In this document: positions 21,678-32,372 of the stretch, one piece after another
How the letters are laid out: each line of letters starts with the position of its first letter
Position numbering within the stretch: position 1 is the first letter of the stretch
Notes under the pieces: generated by a model
Seen by the model: the letters and a program-made list of their open reading frames with translations, nothing else
What the model was told of the DNA's origin: nothing
Database searches by the model: none
Made by a program: the position numbers and the translations under genes
From: Colwellia sp. PAMC 20917
GTDB lineage: Bacteria; Pseudomonadota; Gammaproteobacteria; Enterobacterales; Alteromonadaceae
NCBI RefSeq assembly: GCF_001767295.1
Contig: NZ_CP014944.1
Location: forward strand, 744,001-808,000
Direction: 5' to 3'
Length of the DNA stretch: 64,000 nucleotides

Positions 21678-22148
21678 TTACACCACTCTTCTTGCACACA
21701 TAAGTTCAGCGCAGCAAACAACTTTACCTTCGACCCTAGCTTCGCCATAAAATTTCCACATACCACGACGCTCTTTTAAGAACTCGACATGCAAATGCAT
21801 AGTATCGCCTGGCACAACAGACTTTTTAAATTTTGCCTTATCAATTGAAGCAAATAAGTACATTTCATTTTTATCTCTGCCATCTGTGCTTTTAAAGCCT
21901 AAAAGCCCGGTTGCTTGTGCTAAGGCTTCGAGGATCATCACACCAGGAAAAATAGGGAGATCAGGAAAATGACCATTAAACACAGGTTCGTTAATACTAA
22001 CATTCTTAATAGCATGCAATGTTTTCATTGGCTGATAATCTAAAACGCGATCGACCAAAAGCATAGGGTAACGGTGTGGCAGTAATGCTTTGATTTCTGC
22101 AATTTCAATGGTGTTTTTTGGTAATTCCAACGGACTATTCCTTTTCAA
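21678..22148 (-). CDS. fabZ: 3-hydroxyacyl-ACP dehydratase FabZ
   Basis: Dehydrates 3-hydroxyacyl-ACP in fatty acid elongation, competing with LpxA and LpxD for 3-hydroxyacyl-ACP. The 156-residue hot-dog-fold protein carries [14 protein letters not shown] and the active-site segment [19 protein letters not shown] with its His and Glu. Its start overlaps the end of lpxD by 14 bp and its stop abuts lpxA, so translation is coupled through lpxD-fabZ-lpxA. Confidence 0.97.
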   Translation of the reverse strand: MKRNSPLELPKNTIEIAEIKALLPHRYPMLLVDRVLDYQPMKTLHAIKNVSINEPVFNGHFPDLPIFPGVMILEALAQATGLLGFKSTDGRDKNEMYLFASIDKAKFKKSVVPGDTMHLHVEFLKERRGMWKFYGEARVEGKVVCCAELMCARRVV

Positions 22149-23175
22149 TAATATTGTTTAAGTGCTCGATGTCATGCTCTGCACTCTTAATGCGCTTAAG
22201 TATACTTTCTAATTTGCGAATTCTGGCATTATTTTTATTCCATTCTTTATTGGGTTGGCACGGCATGCCCGAAGAATAAACACCGGATTCATTAATATCT
22301 TTGGTCACCATGCTCATGCCGGTAAAAACACAACCATCACCAACTTCAATATGACCATTAATACCAACAAGGCCCGCTATCACACAATTCTTGCCAATCA
22401 CGGTACTGCCTGCAATCACACTACAAGCTGCCATTGCAGTATTTTCACCAATGACAACATTATGAGCAATTTGAATTTGATTATCTAAAATAACACCATC
22501 TTTAATTACTGTATTTTCTAGCGCGCCACGATCAATAGTCGTACTGGCACCAATTTCGACTTTGTTACCAATAATCACGCTTCCCAGCTGAGGTATTTTC
22601 AACCATTTACCTTGGTCATTTGCATAACCAAAGCCATCAGAGCCAATAACCGTATTCGCTTGAATTAAGCAATCTTGACCAATTTCAACACGATGATAAA
22701 TGCTAACATTTGACCATAATTTAGTACTTGCGCCGATTTTTGCTTGAACACCAATAAAACAGCCCGCGCCAATAGTAACATTATCACTAATAACTACACC
22801 CTGCTCTATCACAGTATTAGCGCCGATGGCAACATTCTCACCTAAAGTAACATCCGCTGAAATTTGAGCCGAGGGATGAATACTGTTAGCCGGTTTTGGA
22901 GTAGTATCAAGTAATTGTGCGGTAAGTGCATAACCTAAATAGGGATTATTCATCACTAGCGCATGGGTATTACAGTCATTAAGGTGTTGAGAAGAAATAA
23001 TAACCGCACCAGCTTTAGTATCAGCAAGCTGTTGGCTGTATTTTTTATTGGCTAAAAATGCAATTTGTTGTGCATCAGCGGTTGATAATGTGGCAAGTGA
23101 ATGAATGATATATGTTTCATCACCATGAACCTCAGCACCAATTTTTTCAGCTAGCTGTTTGAGAGTATAAGACAT
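22135..23175 (-). CDS. lpxD: UDP-3-O-acylglucosamine N-acyltransferase
   Basis: Adds the amide-linked 3-hydroxyacyl chain in lipid A synthesis. From the ATG at 23175 (346 aa) the protein has an N-terminal uridine-binding domain ([32 protein letters not shown]), a long hexapeptide-repeat beta-helix ([20 protein letters not shown]), the catalytic segment [16 protein letters not shown], and a C-terminal helix ([15 protein letters not shown]). A GTG/ATG two codons upstream is possible but the MSYTL start fits the family. A strong terminator lies between skp and this gene. Confidence 0.96.
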   Translation of the reverse strand: MSYTLKQLAEKIGAEVHGDETYIIHSLATLSTADAQQIAFLANKKYSQQLADTKAGAVIISSQHLNDCNTHALVMNNPYLGYALTAQLLDTTPKPANSIHPSAQISADVTLGENVAIGANTVIEQGVVISDNVTIGAGCFIGVQAKIGASTKLWSNVSIYHRVEIGQDCLIQANTVIGSDGFGYANDQGKWLKIPQLGSVIIGNKVEIGASTTIDRGALENTVIKDGVILDNQIQIAHNVVIGENTAMAACSVIAGSTVIGKNCVIAGLVGINGHIEVGDGCVFTGMSMVTKDINESGVYSSGMPCQPNKEWNKNNARIRKLESILKRIKSAEHDIEHLNNIIEKE

Positions 23176-23253
23176 AAACACTTAATATTTTTATGGATGC
23201 TCAATGAGCATAACTGGAAAAGACGCTAAAACCAATATGATTTTATTAGGCTA

Positions 23254-23297
23254 GAAAAAAAACTTGCAACTAATATTATCAATAATAGTTGCAAGTT
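23254..23297 (-). terminator. Strong intrinsic terminator between skp and lpxD
   Basis: On the minus strand AACTTGCAACTA pairs perfectly with TAGTTGCAAGTT (12 bp), followed by a run of T. It lies about 50 bp after the skp stop. In E. coli skp and lpxD are co-transcribed, so here the lipid A genes must rely on readthrough or on a promoter in the roughly 80 bp before lpxD. Confidence 0.88.
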
Positions 23298-23348
23298 TTA
23301 TAACGGTAAGGCTTCAATCAACCTTTCATCTACGACTTAGCGATAGAC

Positions 23349-23879
23349 TTAGTTAAGTTTACTAACCTGTTCGACAACCTTATTAGTAATCATTGCATCT
23401 GGCTTAGCAAAAATAACGGCTTGCTGTTCTAAAACAAGGTCATATTTTTCTTTTGCAGCAATGTTGTCGATAGCTTGACGAACCAAGGCAATAATTTTGT
23501 TTGTTTCTTCGTTCTTACGCAAGCCAGTTGCTTGTTGGAACGCTTTACCCTTAGCTTGGTAATCTTGATATAATGTTGCGATTTGAGTATCAAGTTCTTC
23601 GATATCTTTAGCGCTCATTAATGAACCGTCACGCTGTTTCTTTTCTTGGTAGTACTTAATGTCTTTTTCTAACTGAGCTAAAACAGCTTTATCATCTTTA
23701 AACTCAGCTTCTAATACCTGCATGACTGCCGTTGCTTGTGGGATTTTACTCATCACTTCTTGGAAATTAACCACGGCGATTTTTTGATCAGCAGCCATTA
23801 CAGAGCTTGCTAATAACAACGTTGACGCTACTGCAGAGCAAGTAACTGTTTTAATGAATTTTTTCAATTTTATCTCCAA
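23349..23879 (-). CDS. skp: Periplasmic chaperone Skp (OmpH)
   Basis: A periplasmic holdase for unfolded outer-membrane proteins on their way to the BAM complex. The 176-residue protein starts with a signal peptide ending near SSVMA|ADQKIAVVN, then has the KIAVVNFQEVM strand and a long charged coiled-coil region (about residues 60-130) forming the tentacle arms, then a C-terminal segment KYDLVLEQQAVIFAKPDAMIT. It follows bamA on the same strand and ends before a strong terminator. Confidence 0.94.
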   Translation of the reverse strand: MEIKLKKFIKTVTCSAVASTLLLASSVMAADQKIAVVNFQEVMSKIPQATAVMQVLEAEFKDDKAVLAQLEKDIKYYQEKKQRDGSLMSAKDIEELDTQIATLYQDYQAKGKAFQQATGLRKNEETNKIIALVRQAIDNIAAKEKYDLVLEQQAVIFAKPDAMITNKVVEQVSKLN

Positions 23880-24013
23880 AATATTATTACTTCACAACTT
23901 TGATATAAGTTGCATTAATTTTTATAATTGTCATGTAATAGCTATGGGGGCTAACTATAAGAATTAAACCCCCTTAGTAAATTTATACGCACTATGCCTG
24001 AAAGTTCTCTTTA

Positions 24014-26488
24014 TTAAAATGTTTTACCAATATTAAAACTAAAGAACTCTTTATCATCGTCTTTTTCTGATTTTAGAGCTTTCGCAAAACTAAAGATCAT
24101 TGGCCCCATAGGAGATAACCACTGCACTGATAAACCGGCAGAGCTTCTATAACGACCAACATCTGAATAATCATCAATCTTTTCAAATTCAGAGGTCACT
24201 AAATCGTTGTAATCTTCTACGTCGAACTCTGTATCCCAAACATTACCGACATCGACAAAAAAGCTGGTGCGAACACTGTTCGAAAAACCTTCATCAAGTA
24301 AGGGGGTCGGTACAATAAGTTCGATACCCGCGACAATAATGGCATTACCACCAACAGAACGCTGTGAGACGTTAATAAAATCGTGATCTTGGCCTAAACA
24401 ACAACTACTTCCACCCTCGACCGGATCAGGAGTACCGGTGATTTGTGTTGGATAGCGAAATACCGCACGTGGGCCAACAATGTTATTTTCAAAACCACGT
24501 AACGTATCAGAACCACCCGCTCTAAAGTTTTCCCAGAAAGGCAATATCTGGTCATTACCATCTATGGTGCCATAACCATTACCGTAACCGGCGTTTAAAC
24601 GTGCTAGCACTGTCCAACGTTGGTCTTGTGTTAATGGGAAGTACCATTTAGTGTCTAAATTAATTTTAAAATAATCAACATCTGAATTTGGCGTTGTCAT
24701 TTTATAAGTCAAACTTTGACTTGAGCCGTCTGTTGGAAAGGTACCACGGTTCAATGTCGTGCGAGATATAGCCATCGACAAATCGAAACTTTCAAATTCT
24801 AAACCACCATCAGGGTTATTAGGATCAGAATATATCTCGTAAAACTGTTGAATTTGTTCATAAGTTTGTAAACGTGTAATACCGTTACTTTTGTAACCTA
24901 CGCCAAAGTTTAAACGAACATATTCATTAATAGGAAAGCCTAAGTTAAGCCCAATACCATAAGTTCTATTGTTGTATTCAACTAAGTTCGCATTACCCGC
25001 ATTAAACTCGCTGTAATATATTTGCCCACCTAAAGAAACTGCATCGACAGTAAAGTATGGGTCGGTATAAGAAATACTCGCACTTTGCTGATAACTCATG
25101 GTATTAACATTAAATGCCAAGCGGTTACCCGTTCCTAAAAAGTTGTTTTGCTGTATACCTGCACTTAAACTTAAATTAGTCGTAGAACCATAACCAATAC
25201 CGGCAGTAAAAGACCCTGAGGGCTGCTCTTTAACCGTAAAGTCAATATCAACTAAGTCATCCTCACCTGGTAACTGTTTAGTTTCGTACTCAACATTTTC
25301 CAAATAAGGTAAACGCTGTAGCCATGCTTTTGAACTTTCGGCAGCATTATTTGATAACCAAGCACCTTCCATTTGACGCATTTCACGGCGTAGTACTTTA
25401 TCGGCAGTAACATTATTACCCTCGAAGTTAATACGGTTAACGTAAACACGTTTGCCAGGGTCAATAGAAATAGTCAGTTTAACCGTTTTTTCTTCTTCAT
25501 TGATTTCAGGAATAACCGTTACTTTCGGGTAAGCATAACCATAACGGCCAAGATAACGACTGATAGTTTCTTCGGTATACGTTACCTCTGCACCATTATA
25601 AAGTTTACCTGGACGTAATGGGTTAATCGCTCGGATCGTACGTTCAAACCCAACCATATCACCAATAAAATCTATTTCACTGACTTTAAACTGTTCACCT
25701 TCAGTGATATTCAAGGCAATATAAACCGCTTTTTTATCAGGGGTCATTGACACCTGAGTAGAGTCTACTTTGTATTGCAGATAACCACGGTCTAAATAGT
25801 AACTTTTAATCGTTTCTATATCACCTTGTAAGGTTTGTTTTTGATAGCGGTCTTGCGCCATAAAATCCCACCAAGGAGAATCAAAGGTAAGTTCTATGCG
25901 TTCAAGAAGCTCAACATCAGAAAATATTTCATTACCAACGACGTTAATCTGCTCTATTGCTGCAGCATCGCCTTCAGTGAAAACAAAATTTATGTCAACA
26001 CGGTTACGAGGCAAGTGAATAATTTCAGCTTTTACATCGGCATTATATTTACCAATACTGTGGTAGAAATCTTCTAAGCCTACCTCAATACCGGAAATTA
26101 TAGTCATATCGAGTGTTTCACCGACTCGAATATTACTTCCGTCAAGACTCTCAGTTAATTGCTCTGCTTTTAAGTCTTTATTGCCATCGAAGGTGATTTC
26201 ACTGATCGTTGAACGCTCATGAACACGATAGATGACTCTATTACCTTCACGATAAACGACAACATCATTAAAATGTCCCGACTTGTAGAGAGATTTTATC
26301 GACTGAGAAATACGGAATTCATTGAGCGTATCTCCCGTATTAAAAGGGATATGAGTCAAAGCAGCACCGAGTGCGACACGCTGTAACCCTTTTACTTCAA
26401 TATCTTCTACTTGAAATTCTTCAGAGGCTTGTGCTGTTGTACCTAAGGCACCTAATAATACCGCGAGGGCAATTTTTTTAATTATCAT
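24014..26488 (-). CDS. bamA: Outer membrane protein assembly factor BamA
   Basis: The central channel of the BAM complex that inserts beta-barrel proteins into the outer membrane. The 824-residue precursor has a signal peptide (MIIKKIALAVLLGALGTTAQA), five POTRA domains (about residues 22-420) and a C-terminal 16-strand barrel. Barrel features seen are FTAGIGYGSTTNLSLSAG at its start, the loop-6 motif DTLRGFENNIVGPRA, and a C-terminal aromatic residue (NIGKTF). The extracellular insert with CCLGQDHD contains adjacent cysteines, unusual for a barrel loop. It follows rseP by about 30 bp and precedes skp, the standard order. Confidence 0.97.
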   Translation of the reverse strand: MIIKKIALAVLLGALGTTAQASEEFQVEDIEVKGLQRVALGAALTHIPFNTGDTLNEFRISQSIKSLYKSGHFNDVVVYREGNRVIYRVHERSTISEITFDGNKDLKAEQLTESLDGSNIRVGETLDMTIISGIEVGLEDFYHSIGKYNADVKAEIIHLPRNRVDINFVFTEGDAAAIEQINVVGNEIFSDVELLERIELTFDSPWWDFMAQDRYQKQTLQGDIETIKSYYLDRGYLQYKVDSTQVSMTPDKKAVYIALNITEGEQFKVSEIDFIGDMVGFERTIRAINPLRPGKLYNGAEVTYTEETISRYLGRYGYAYPKVTVIPEINEEEKTVKLTISIDPGKRVYVNRINFEGNNVTADKVLRREMRQMEGAWLSNNAAESSKAWLQRLPYLENVEYETKQLPGEDDLVDIDFTVKEQPSGSFTAGIGYGSTTNLSLSAGIQQNNFLGTGNRLAFNVNTMSYQQSASISYTDPYFTVDAVSLGGQIYYSEFNAGNANLVEYNNRTYGIGLNLGFPINEYVRLNFGVGYKSNGITRLQTYEQIQQFYEIYSDPNNPDGGLEFESFDLSMAISRTTLNRGTFPTDGSSQSLTYKMTTPNSDVDYFKINLDTKWYFPLTQDQRWTVLARLNAGYGNGYGTIDGNDQILPFWENFRAGGSDTLRGFENNIVGPRAVFRYPTQITGTPDPVEGGSSCCLGQDHDFINVSQRSVGGNAIIVAGIELIVPTPLLDEGFSNSVRTSFFVDVGNVWDTEFDVEDYNDLVTSEFEKIDDYSDVGRYRSSAGLSVQWLSPMGPMIFSFAKALKSEKDDDKEFFSFNIGKTF

Positions 26489-26515
26489 AAATGCTAACTT
26501 TTATTACTTCTTTTG

Positions 26516-27871
26516 TTATAACCGCGAAAAATCGTTAAATAATGCGATACTCATTAAGCCTAAGAGGGCTAGTGTACCAAACTTAAAACCTATTTCTTGT
26601 ATTTTTTCTGATACGGGTTTACCTGTGACAATTTCCACAAGATAATAAAATAAATGCCCGCCATCAAGCACTGGTAAGGGTAATAAATTTATAATACCTA
26701 AGTTAATGCTAATTAAAGCCAGAAAACCTAAGAAATATACCAAACCATATTGTGCACTACTTCCTGCTCCTTGTGCGATAGAAATAGGCCCACTTAAGTT
26801 CTTAACAGAAATATCACCCGTCAAGAGCTTGCCTATCATGTCAAAACTCAATACTACTAAGTTCCAACTACGCTGTAAGCTTTGTCCTAAAGCATCAACA
26901 ACGCCGTAACGTAACTCAAATAAATATTCTTTTGGGTAAGAGTCAGATTTTGGAACCACCCCCAAATAACCTATTTTCTTACCCGCACGCTCAATTAAAG
27001 CCGGTGTTACCATTATCTCTTGGTTTTCACCTAGTCTTTCGACGATTAAAATAACGTTTTGTTCCGGAAGTTGACTAATATTTTTTGAAAACATCGCCCA
27101 ACTGCCATTAATACTTTCGTTATTGATGCTAATTAACTTGTCATCAACTTTTAGGCCGGCCTTATCTGCAACACTACCCTCTTCAATATAGGCTAGCTCA
27201 GCATAAACAGCAGCTCTATAAGGCGCAATACCTAAACTACTAATGGCCGATTCTTTATCGGGTGAAAAAGACCAGTTAGCCGCATCCAAATGATAAGTTT
27301 TCGATGAAGCACTACCTTGTTCTTTTGTTTTTATAGTAAAAGCGCTCTCACCTATTTGCGAGACTAACGCTAGATTGACATCTTGCCAATCTAGGGTCTT
27401 TTGACCGGCAACTTCAATGATTTCACTATTACTAGTAATATTCGCCCGCTGCGCTATAGATTCTGGCATTATTTCACCAACAATCGGCTTTACACTCGGC
27501 ACACCAATTAGAAACATCAGATAAAAAGCAAAAATAGCAAAAGCAAAGTTTGCTAGGGGCCCAGCAGCAATAATTGCTATACGCTGATAAACCGTTTTAT
27601 TATTAAAGGTTTTATCGATATCTTCGGGCTTGACCTCATCAACGCGGCCATCAAGCATTTTAACGTAACCACCCAATGGAATTAAGGCGATAACAAACTC
27701 TGTACCTTCTTTATTAACTTTTCGCCATAATACTTTGCCAAAGCCAATTGAAAAACGCTCTACTTGCACGCCGTTTCTGCGGGCAACCCAATAATGACCG
27801 TATTCATGCACCGTAATCAAAATACCTAAAGCGACAACAAAAGAGGCTAAATTCCAAAAAAAATCAAACAA
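26516..27871 (-). CDS. rseP: Site-2 protease RseP
   Basis: An inner-membrane zinc protease that cleaves the anti-sigma factor RseA in the sigma-E envelope stress response and also cuts remnant signal peptides. The 451-residue protein has the zinc motif HEYGH at residues 22-26 in the first membrane helix, two periplasmic PDZ domains (about residues 110-290; IGEIMPESIAQRA region and YIEEGSVADKAGLKVDDKLI) and the C-terminal LLPLPVLDGGHLFYY motif with the third metal ligand. It directly abuts dxr upstream and bamA downstream. Confidence 0.96.
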   Translation of the reverse strand: MFDFFWNLASFVVALGILITVHEYGHYWVARRNGVQVERFSIGFGKVLWRKVNKEGTEFVIALIPLGGYVKMLDGRVDEVKPEDIDKTFNNKTVYQRIAIIAAGPLANFAFAIFAFYLMFLIGVPSVKPIVGEIMPESIAQRANITSNSEIIEVAGQKTLDWQDVNLALVSQIGESAFTIKTKEQGSASSKTYHLDAANWSFSPDKESAISSLGIAPYRAAVYAELAYIEEGSVADKAGLKVDDKLISINNESINGSWAMFSKNISQLPEQNVILIVERLGENQEIMVTPALIERAGKKIGYLGVVPKSDSYPKEYLFELRYGVVDALGQSLQRSWNLVVLSFDMIGKLLTGDISVKNLSGPISIAQGAGSSAQYGLVYFLGFLALISINLGIINLLPLPVLDGGHLFYYLVEIVTGKPVSEKIQEIGFKFGTLALLGLMSIALFNDFSRL

Positions 27872-29119
27872 CTATAGATTACCTTTTTCGTTAACTTCAT
27901 TAATCGCCACATCATTGACTACAAAGCAGCCACTGGCAATTAAATTACGTGAAAATTCTCTAGCACTTGCATCAAGCGCAACAACATCATCAATTGATGC
28001 CACCCTTTCTGAGACAAATTTATTCACAGAAGTTTCATTTATTTTTGCAATATCAGTAAATTTTATTTTTTCGTTCAAAAAAGCATCAACGGCAATTTCA
28101 TTAGCGGCGTTTAAAGCTGTACATGCACCTTGGCCACTTTTACAAGCAGCTATGGCTAATTTTAAATTAGGATACTTTTGATAATCGACATCTTCAAATT
28201 CAAATGATGGCGTATTGAAAAAATCTAAAGGTGCGACACCTGAATCAATTCTCTGCGGATAAGCCAAGGCATGAGCAATGGGGGTACGCATATCAGGATT
28301 ACCCATTTGAGCTATCACGCTACCGTCTTTATATTGCACCATTGAATGAATGGTACTTTGCGGATGTAAAACAACGCGGATATCGTCAGGGTCGATATTA
28401 AACAACCATTTTGCTTCAATAAATTCTAGACCTTTATTCATCATGGTCGCAGAGTCTACAGAAATTTTACGGCCCATTTCCCAATTAGGGTGGGCACAAG
28501 CTTGTGCTGGGGTTACCTCTGCTAACTGTTCGACTGAAAAAGTTCTAAACGGACCACCAGAGCCAGTCAGTAATATTTTACTGACGCCATTACTTGCTAA
28601 GTCGCATCGACCTGGCTTAGCTTGTACATTAGCGGGTAAACACTGGAAAATAGCATTGTGTTCACTGTCTATCGGCAGTAATTCTGCACCATACTTTTCA
28701 ACCGCATCTATAAACAAAGCGCCGGAAGTCACTAAAGCTTCTTTATTTGCTAACAGTACTCTTTTTCCCGACTTAACTGCGGCCATAGTTGACAAAAGAC
28801 CTGACGCCCCAACAATAGCAGCCATGACCGTATCTGTGGTATCAGCTTGAGCAATATCAATTAAGCCTTGTCCGCCACTAAGTACTTGAATATTTTGTAA
28901 ACCGTTTTGGTCAAGTTTTACTTTTAAAGCTTGTGCGGCATGCTCGGCCACCATAACGACAGTGCTTGGCTTAAATTCCTGACACTGCGCCAACATTTCG
29001 TCAACACGAGTATTCGCTGATAAAGACTCAACAGAAAATAACGTGGGATGAAGCCTAACAACCTCTAAGGTGCTAACACCTATCGATCCTGTTGAACCTA
29101 AAATACAAAGTTTACGCAT
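27872..29119 (-). CDS. dxr: 1-deoxy-D-xylulose-5-phosphate reductoisomerase
   Basis: Second enzyme of the MEP isoprenoid pathway, converting DXP to MEP with NADPH. The 415-residue protein has the nucleotide-binding start [63 protein letters not shown] with metal ligands, [31 protein letters not shown] and [16 protein letters not shown]. Together with uppS, cdsA and the lipid A genes it forms an envelope precursor block. Its stop codon abuts rseP. Confidence 0.97.
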   Translation of the reverse strand: MRKLCILGSTGSIGVSTLEVVRLHPTLFSVESLSANTRVDEMLAQCQEFKPSTVVMVAEHAAQALKVKLDQNGLQNIQVLSGGQGLIDIAQADTTDTVMAAIVGASGLLSTMAAVKSGKRVLLANKEALVTSGALFIDAVEKYGAELLPIDSEHNAIFQCLPANVQAKPGRCDLASNGVSKILLTGSGGPFRTFSVEQLAEVTPAQACAHPNWEMGRKISVDSATMMNKGLEFIEAKWLFNIDPDDIRVVLHPQSTIHSMVQYKDGSVIAQMGNPDMRTPIAHALAYPQRIDSGVAPLDFFNTPSFEFEDVDYQKYPNLKLAIAACKSGQGACTALNAANEIAVDAFLNEKIKFTDIAKINETSVNKFVSERVASIDDVVALDASAREFSRNLIASGCFVVNDVAINEVNEKGNL

Positions 29120-29132
29120 CGTTTATATCAAC

Positions 29133-30002
29133 CTACTGCCAGCCTAATAAGGCATAACATAATGCATAAACTGGCGCAGTAGCGGTTAAACTATCAATTC
29201 TGTCCAAGATACCGCCATGACCAGGTAAGATTGCGCCACTGTCTTTTATGCCTGCTTGGCGTTTAAACATACTTTCATTTAAATCACCTAGCACTGACAC
29301 TGTCGTGATAATAGCGGTGACAATTAACGCTAAGGTAAATTGATGTTGCTGCCATCCGAGCGAGTAACCGGCAATACTAATAAAGATACAGGCACAAACA
29401 ACACCACCAATAAAGCCTTCGAGGGTTTTGCCTGGACTGACGTTGGGGAGAAGTTTATGTTTACCGATAGATTTACCGACAAAATAAGCACCAACATCAG
29501 CGCTCCACACCATTAAGAATAAAAACATAATCAGCTGAGCGCCATTATACGGATCTTGGTTGTAATCATTACTACGCAGCACCATAAAAGCGAGCCAAGT
29601 AGGAATAAGCGTTAACCAGCCAAATACACCACGAATAGAGCGATGGCTTGACCAAAACTTACTGTAGCGAGGATAAAGAAAGGTCAGCGTTGCAGATAGA
29701 AACCACCAAGCGACAGCAATCCATAATACCAGCGACACACCTGAATGAAGCTGTCCATCAATAGACCAGAGTTGTAACAATGGTAGTGCGTACCAAAGCG
29801 CTGATATGAGAATAATCGTCGCACAGACAAAAGCAAGACGACGGCGCTTATTGGCAAAGCCCATTAAAGGTCCCCACTCCCATGCACCAATAGCCATAAC
29901 AGCCATAAACAAAGCCGCAAATTGATCTAGAGGTAAATAGAAAATGGCGAAAATAGTTAAAGGCGCTAAGATAACAGCGGTAATAATACGTTGTTTTAAC
30001 AA
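29133..30002 (-). CDS. cdsA: Phosphatidate cytidylyltransferase
   Basis: Makes CDP-diacylglycerol, the precursor of all major phospholipids, in the inner membrane. The 289-residue protein has about eight hydrophobic helices and the C-terminal signature VSVLGDLNESMFKRQAGIKDSGAILPGHGGILDRIDSL, which contains the conserved aspartates of the CdsA family. LPNVSPGKTLEGFIGG is the second conserved region. It sits between uppS and dxr, 13 bp before dxr. Confidence 0.96.
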   Translation of the reverse strand: MLKQRIITAVILAPLTIFAIFYLPLDQFAALFMAVMAIGAWEWGPLMGFANKRRRLAFVCATIILISALWYALPLLQLWSIDGQLHSGVSLVLWIAVAWWFLSATLTFLYPRYSKFWSSHRSIRGVFGWLTLIPTWLAFMVLRSNDYNQDPYNGAQLIMFLFLMVWSADVGAYFVGKSIGKHKLLPNVSPGKTLEGFIGGVVCACIFISIAGYSLGWQQHQFTLALIVTAIITTVSVLGDLNESMFKRQAGIKDSGAILPGHGGILDRIDSLTATAPVYALCYALLGWQ

Positions 30003-30062
30003 ATGGAAACCCTTATAAATGCTATTTAATTTTATTGTTATTATTGTTTTTAATTTATAGTC

Positions 30063-30806
30063 TTAATTTTTTATTTGTTCACCTGTTTGACCAAAACGTC
30101 GTTCTCTTTGGTCAAAGCATCCCATTGCGTTAATGAGCGCTTGTTCATCAAAATCAGGCCATAGTGTTTCTGTAAAATAAAATTCTGCGTAAGCTGCTTG
30201 CCATAATAAAAAATTACTTATACGAAAATCACCACCGGTACGAATAAGTAAATCAAGTTCAGGTAAGTTAGCTAAACAAGTATATTGATGGAGTGTTTCT
30301 TCGGTTATATCATCAACAGACATGGTGTTATTGGATACTTTTTCAGCTAAAACTTTAGCGGCATTAGCGATGTCCCAACGTCCGCCATAGTTAGCTGCAA
30401 CAGACAATACCATACCTTTATTGTTTGCGGTTAAATCTTCTGAAACTTTTATTTTTTTCTGTAACGTTTCTGAAAAACGTGAAACATCGCCAATCACTTG
30501 GAAGCGCACATCATTTTTATGAAGCTTTTTCACTTCTCGTGTTAGCACAAACATGAATAAATCCATCAATACGCTAACTTCTTGTTCTGGACGCTGCCAA
30601 TTTTCACTACTAAAGGCAAAAAGTGTTAATGCTTTTACCCCGTATTTTATCGCAGTACTCACTGATGTTCGAACTGATTCAACACCTGATTTATGACCTG
30701 CAACCCGTGTTTTTCCACGTTGTTGCGCCCAACGTCCATTACCATCCATTATAATGGCAACGTGTTGCGGCACTTTTATTAAAGTATCTGTTATTGCTTC
30801 AGTCAT
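30063..30806 (-). CDS. uppS: Undecaprenyl diphosphate synthase
   Basis: A cis-prenyltransferase that elongates farnesyl diphosphate to the C55 lipid carrier for peptidoglycan and O-antigen. The 247-residue protein has the catalytic segment [26 protein letters not shown] with the essential Asp, [13 protein letters not shown], and the C-terminal [27 protein letters not shown]. It follows frr after a terminator and precedes cdsA. Confidence 0.97.
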   Translation of the reverse strand: MTEAITDTLIKVPQHVAIIMDGNGRWAQQRGKTRVAGHKSGVESVRTSVSTAIKYGVKALTLFAFSSENWQRPEQEVSVLMDLFMFVLTREVKKLHKNDVRFQVIGDVSRFSETLQKKIKVSEDLTANNKGMVLSVAANYGGRWDIANAAKVLAEKVSNNTMSVDDITEETLHQYTCLANLPELDLLIRTGGDFRISNFLLWQAAYAEFYFTETLWPDFDEQALINAMGCFDQRERRFGQTGEQIKN

Positions 30807-30849
30807 AATCGTTCCGTCATACTAATCAAGCTAGATTCAAATTTTCTGT

Positions 30850-30886
30850 AAAAAAAACCGTAGTGATCATTTAATAACTACGGTTT
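30850..30886 (-). terminator. Terminator after frr
   Basis: AAACCGTAGT pairs with ACTACGGTTT on the minus strand and leads straight into a run of eight T. It separates the translation genes (rpsB-tsf-pyrH-frr) from the isoprenoid and envelope genes. Confidence 0.85.
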
Positions 30887-30905
30887 ATATTATCGGTTAA
30901 AGAAG

Positions 30906-31463
30906 TTATATTTCCATTAACTCTTTTTCTTTAATAGATAAGATATCATCAACCTGTTTTACATAAGTATCGGTTAATTTTTGAATATCATCTTCAGACT
31001 GATGCATTTCATCATCATTGATTTCTTTTTCTTTATTCAATGATTTTACATCTGAATTAGCATCGCGGCGGATATTACGAATAGCGACCTTGCCATTTTC
31101 AGCTTCATTTTTAACCACTTTAACAAGATCTTTACGACGTTCTTCTGTTAAAGGTGGTAAAGGAATACGAATAAGTGTTCCTTGAGATGATGGGTTCAAG
31201 CCCAAATCAGATTTCAAAATTGCTTTTTCTACTGCTCCGATCATGCCTTTATCAAAGACAGTAATCGCTAAAGTACGCGCATCAGGTGTAGCAATGTTGC
31301 CCACTTGACTTAATGGTGTTTCCATACCGTAATAATCAACAACAATATTATCAAGTAAAGAACGATGTGCTCGCCCCGTTCTTACTTTGTTTAAATTGCT
31401 TTTTAATGATTCGATACTTTTACTCATACGGTCTTGAGCATCTTGTTTTATTTCATTTATCAC
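30906..31463 (-). CDS. frr: Ribosome recycling factor
   Basis: Releases ribosomes from mRNA after termination together with EF-G. The 185-residue length and the two-domain layout are typical: [25 protein letters not shown], then the small domain with [14 protein letters not shown] and the final helix containing [32 protein letters not shown]. It follows pyrH by about 25 bp. Confidence 0.98.
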   Translation of the reverse strand: MINEIKQDAQDRMSKSIESLKSNLNKVRTGRAHRSLLDNIVVDYYGMETPLSQVGNIATPDARTLAITVFDKGMIGAVEKAILKSDLGLNPSSQGTLIRIPLPPLTEERRKDLVKVVKNEAENGKVAIRNIRRDANSDVKSLNKEKEINDDEMHQSEDDIQKLTDTYVKQVDDILSIKEKELMEI

Positions 31464-31487
31464 GTTGAATTTCCTTTAAATCAAAAA

Positions 31488-32228
31488 TTAAACTAAATTT
31501 TCTGAATGGTCGATAGTTGTACCTTCATTACCGCCCATTACCACGGCTTTTAGTGCACCTGGCTTATTCATATTAAAAACACGAATAGTCATATTGTGAT
31601 CACGCGCGAGCGTAAATGCGGCTAAATCCATTACTTTGAGTTCTTTTTCTAATACTTCGTTATAACTTAATTGGCTATATAAGGTAGCATCAGGGTTTTT
31701 AACCGGGTCATCTGAGTAGATGCCATCTACCTTGGTCGCTTTTAAAACCACATCAGCTTCAATTTCAATGCCGCGTAAACAAGCTGCTGAATCTGTGGTA
31801 AAGAAAGGATTACCGGTACCGGCACTGAAAATAACAACACGGCCAGATTTTAATAAACTGATGCCTTCAGCCCAGTTATAACGGTCACAAACACCCGCCA
31901 AGTCAATTGCAGACATTAATTTAGCATTAACAAAAGCACGATGTAAGGCATCACGCATCGCGAGGCCGTTCATTACGGTTGCTAACATACCCATTTGGTC
32001 ACCAACAACACGGTTCATTCCTGCTTCTGCAAGACCAGCGCCACGGAACAAATTACCGCCGCCAATAACTAAACCCACTTGAATGCCCATTTCAATCAGT
32101 TCTTTAATTTCTTGAGCCATACGATCCAAAACTTTAGGGTCGATACCGAAACCCTCTTCACCCATTAAGGCTTCACCACTAAGTTTTAATAAAATTCGAC
32201 GATATATTGGTTTTGGACTGATGCTCAT
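31488..32228 (-). CDS. pyrH: UMP kinase
   Basis: Phosphorylates UMP to UDP in pyrimidine nucleotide synthesis; a hexameric, allosterically regulated amino-acid-kinase-fold enzyme. From the ATG at 32228 (246 aa): [64 protein letters not shown] and [16 protein letters not shown] are seen. The in-frame ATG three codons earlier is less like the family start. It follows tsf after a terminator-like hairpin, and precedes frr. Confidence 0.97.
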   Translation of the reverse strand: MSISPKPIYRRILLKLSGEALMGEEGFGIDPKVLDRMAQEIKELIEMGIQVGLVIGGGNLFRGAGLAEAGMNRVVGDQMGMLATVMNGLAMRDALHRAFVNAKLMSAIDLAGVCDRYNWAEGISLLKSGRVVIFSAGTGNPFFTTDSAACLRGIEIEADVVLKATKVDGIYSDDPVKNPDATLYSQLSYNEVLEKELKVMDLAAFTLARDHNMTIRVFNMNKPGALKAVVMGGNEGTTIDHSENLV

Positions 32229-32261
32229 AAAAAACATTCCTGTATTTTGTCTATAAATAGG

Positions 32262-32302
32262 CGAAAAAAAAAGCCGTGATCAATTTGACCGCGGCTATTT
32301 TA
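32262..32302 (-). terminator. Hairpin with T run between tsf and pyrH
   Basis: On the minus strand AGCCGCGGTCA pairs with TGATCACGGCT (one mismatch, one G-U), followed by nine T. This is an intrinsic terminator that would reduce transcription of pyrH relative to rpsB-tsf. Confidence 0.7.
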
Positions 32303-32372
32303 ATACGTTTAGCTGACTATCGAAAGTCTAAACTGAAAAAAGAACTGTTTTACTGAATTAAATGCTTAAAAA

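Noticed and set aside
28350-28850. 166-residue gene opposite dxr
   Set aside because: It lies wholly within dxr on the other strand and its composition follows from the dxr codons.
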